64,000 nt of DNA from positions 1-64,000 of the forward strand of contig JBAKBP010003110.1 of the NCBI GenBank assembly GCA_037953745.1. The letters are read 5' to 3'. This DNA is from Lithodes maja (Eukaryota > Arthropoda > Malacostraca > Decapoda > Lithodidae). The notes beneath the pieces were generated by a model that worked only from the letters and a program-made list of their open reading frames with translations, did not search any database and was not told the DNA's origin. A program made the position numbers and the translations under genes. The number at the start of each line of letters is the position of its first letter. Positions within the stretch are counted from its first letter, which is position 1. Positions 63,201 to 64,000 of the stretch are shown in pieces.

Positions 63201-64000
63201 ATGTCGGGCCCTAGTACTGACGAGGAGCGAGAGATGCTAAGTGAGGAGGTGCCGTTAGTAACTAGTGAGGAGGATGCTAGACTTTTTGTGAGTAAGCAGT
63301 ACCACGTGACGGAGGAGAGGCTGACTGGGGTGAATGTTTATGGCTTGCACCTGATAGCCAAGGTTTTGGGTCTATCCAATGTAGGAGGAATGTCCAAGGG
63401 GGAGCTGATTTCCTGGGTGTTGTGTGGGCGACATGGGGTTTCGGAGGAGAGGGCGTTTGGGGGGGTTCCTCCCCAGATCCCCTCTCACTCGACTCCCACA
63501 GTGCCGTCCACTCAGTTGCCGGAGGTTAGCACTCTCCCACAGAGGGATGAGCATTGGAAGATTGGAGTGCCCTCGGGCGGTGCGTATGGTGGTTCCCCAG
63601 TTCTTGCCCCCCCTCCTTCAGTAGTGGCAGCTCCCTCTTCCGGCCTGTCTCCTGAGATGATATTTAAACTCGAGCTTGCTAAAATGGAGAATGAGGCTAG
63701 GAAGCAGGAGATTGAGGCGAAGAATGAGGCTAGGAAGCAGGAGATTGAGGCTGAGTCTAGGAGGCAGGAGAATGAGACTAGGAGGCATGAGATTGAGGTC
63801 AGGAGGCACGAGGCTGAGCTTAGATACGACTCCGAGAAATATTGTGCTCAGATAGACTTAGATAAGACTCGTGCAGAGTCGACAGGGATTCGGATGGGCC
63901 GGGAGGGCCAAGTAAGAGAACAGTCCTTGTATCACTTAGTCAAATTGGTGCCGGCATTTAGTGAAACTGAAGTCACAGAATTTTTTAATCGTTTTGAGAA
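63201..64000 (+). CDS. Gag N-terminal part of LTR retrotransposon (runs off window)
   Basis: ATG 63201 (MSGPSTDEEREMLSEE) opens a frame with no stop to the window end: 266 codons and counting. An acidic N-terminus leads to a short helical region (VYGLHLIAKVLGLSNV), a Pro/Ser linker, then a charged coiled coil with repeated E-A-R-K-Q-E-I-E segments (nt ~63680-63840). It ends in SLYHLVKLVPAFSETEVTEF, FNRFE, which resembles the start of the SCAN-like capsid segment in Ty3/Gypsy Gag proteins. Gag packages element RNA. No lesion is seen, so the element may be young. Family inferred; pol is outside. Confidence 0.75.
   Translation, partial: MSGPSTDEEREMLSEEVPLVTSEEDARLFVSKQYHVTEERLTGVNVYGLHLIAKVLGLSNVGGMSKGELISWVLCGRHGVSEERAFGGVPPQIPSHSTPTVPSTQLPEVSTLPQRDEHWKIGVPSGGAYGGSPVLAPPPSVVAAPSSGLSPEMIFKLELAKMENEARKQEIEAKNEARKQEIEAESRRQENETRRHEIEVRRHEAELRYDSEKYCAQIDLDKTRAESTGIRMGREGQVREQSLYHLVKLVPAFSETEVTEFFNRFE

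Overview
This is repeat-dominated animal DNA, most likely from a decapod crustacean. The reasons are two spliced host genes with GT-AG introns, many APE-type LINEs (I-, CR1-, L2-, RTE-like), LINE-dependent SINEs, TTAA- and TA-flanked MITEs, tRNA-derived repeats, long minisatellites and short CCTAA-type stretches common in arthropods. Nothing looks bacterial. The species call is inference from repeat style only.

Host genes. On the + strand the last four exons of an unidentified gene lie at 1-118, 976-1119, 5642-5865 and 6945-7071. Their phases join exactly and end in TGA. On the - strand three consecutive internal exons of another unidentified gene lie at 47305-47223, 43517-43375 and 41475-41304, again with compatible phases. 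Neither protein is recognised. The introns are made of mobile elements. A weak terminal-exon candidate sits at 8531-8613.

0-12 kb: MITEs, LINE 3' ends, one uninterrupted RT reading frame (3697-5256) inside a host intron, and a SINE whose tail matches a LINE tail. 11.5-24.2 kb: a 33-bp minisatellite holding a LINE fragment and a full-length 7.5-kb I-type LINE (12543-20066; two ORFs, each with a frameshift, and a SINE between them). A 5'-truncated copy with a 16-bp target duplication follows at 22275-24196. 24.3-38 kb: a hAT element with an 8-bp target duplication, foldback and TTAA elements, more SINEs, a pogo-like element with an internal triplication, and a 0.5-kb AT minisatellite. 38-41.2 kb: an RTE-like LINE on the - strand and a 29-bp x ~27 array. 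41.3-48 kb: the - strand host exons plus a LINE with a PHD-finger ORF1 and an internally deleted ORF2. 48.2-51.3 kb: a CR1/L2-like LINE. 51.5-58 kb: a 42-bp repeat with nested insertions, then a palindromic pogo-like element (52727-57956) that took in two LINE insertions. 58-61.1 kb: a CR1 LINE whose ORF1 carries an SGNH/GDSL-esterase-like domain and whose ORF2 is split by a 480-bp MITE. 61148-64000: the 5' LTR (1.84 kb), primer-binding site and open Gag frame of an LTR retrotransposon that inserted in that CR1 and runs off the window.

How parts work together: at least two SINE families end in the same 3' sequence as a LINE present here, which suggests they borrow that LINE's machinery. The nesting order can be read from target duplications, and the palindrome's second arm preserves an empty insertion site. 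No new enzymatic or defence system was found. The more unusual items are the palindromic composite element, the SINE/LINE tail pairs, an unclassified ~190-bp interspersed repeat seen at least eight times, and the inverted tRNA-like pair.
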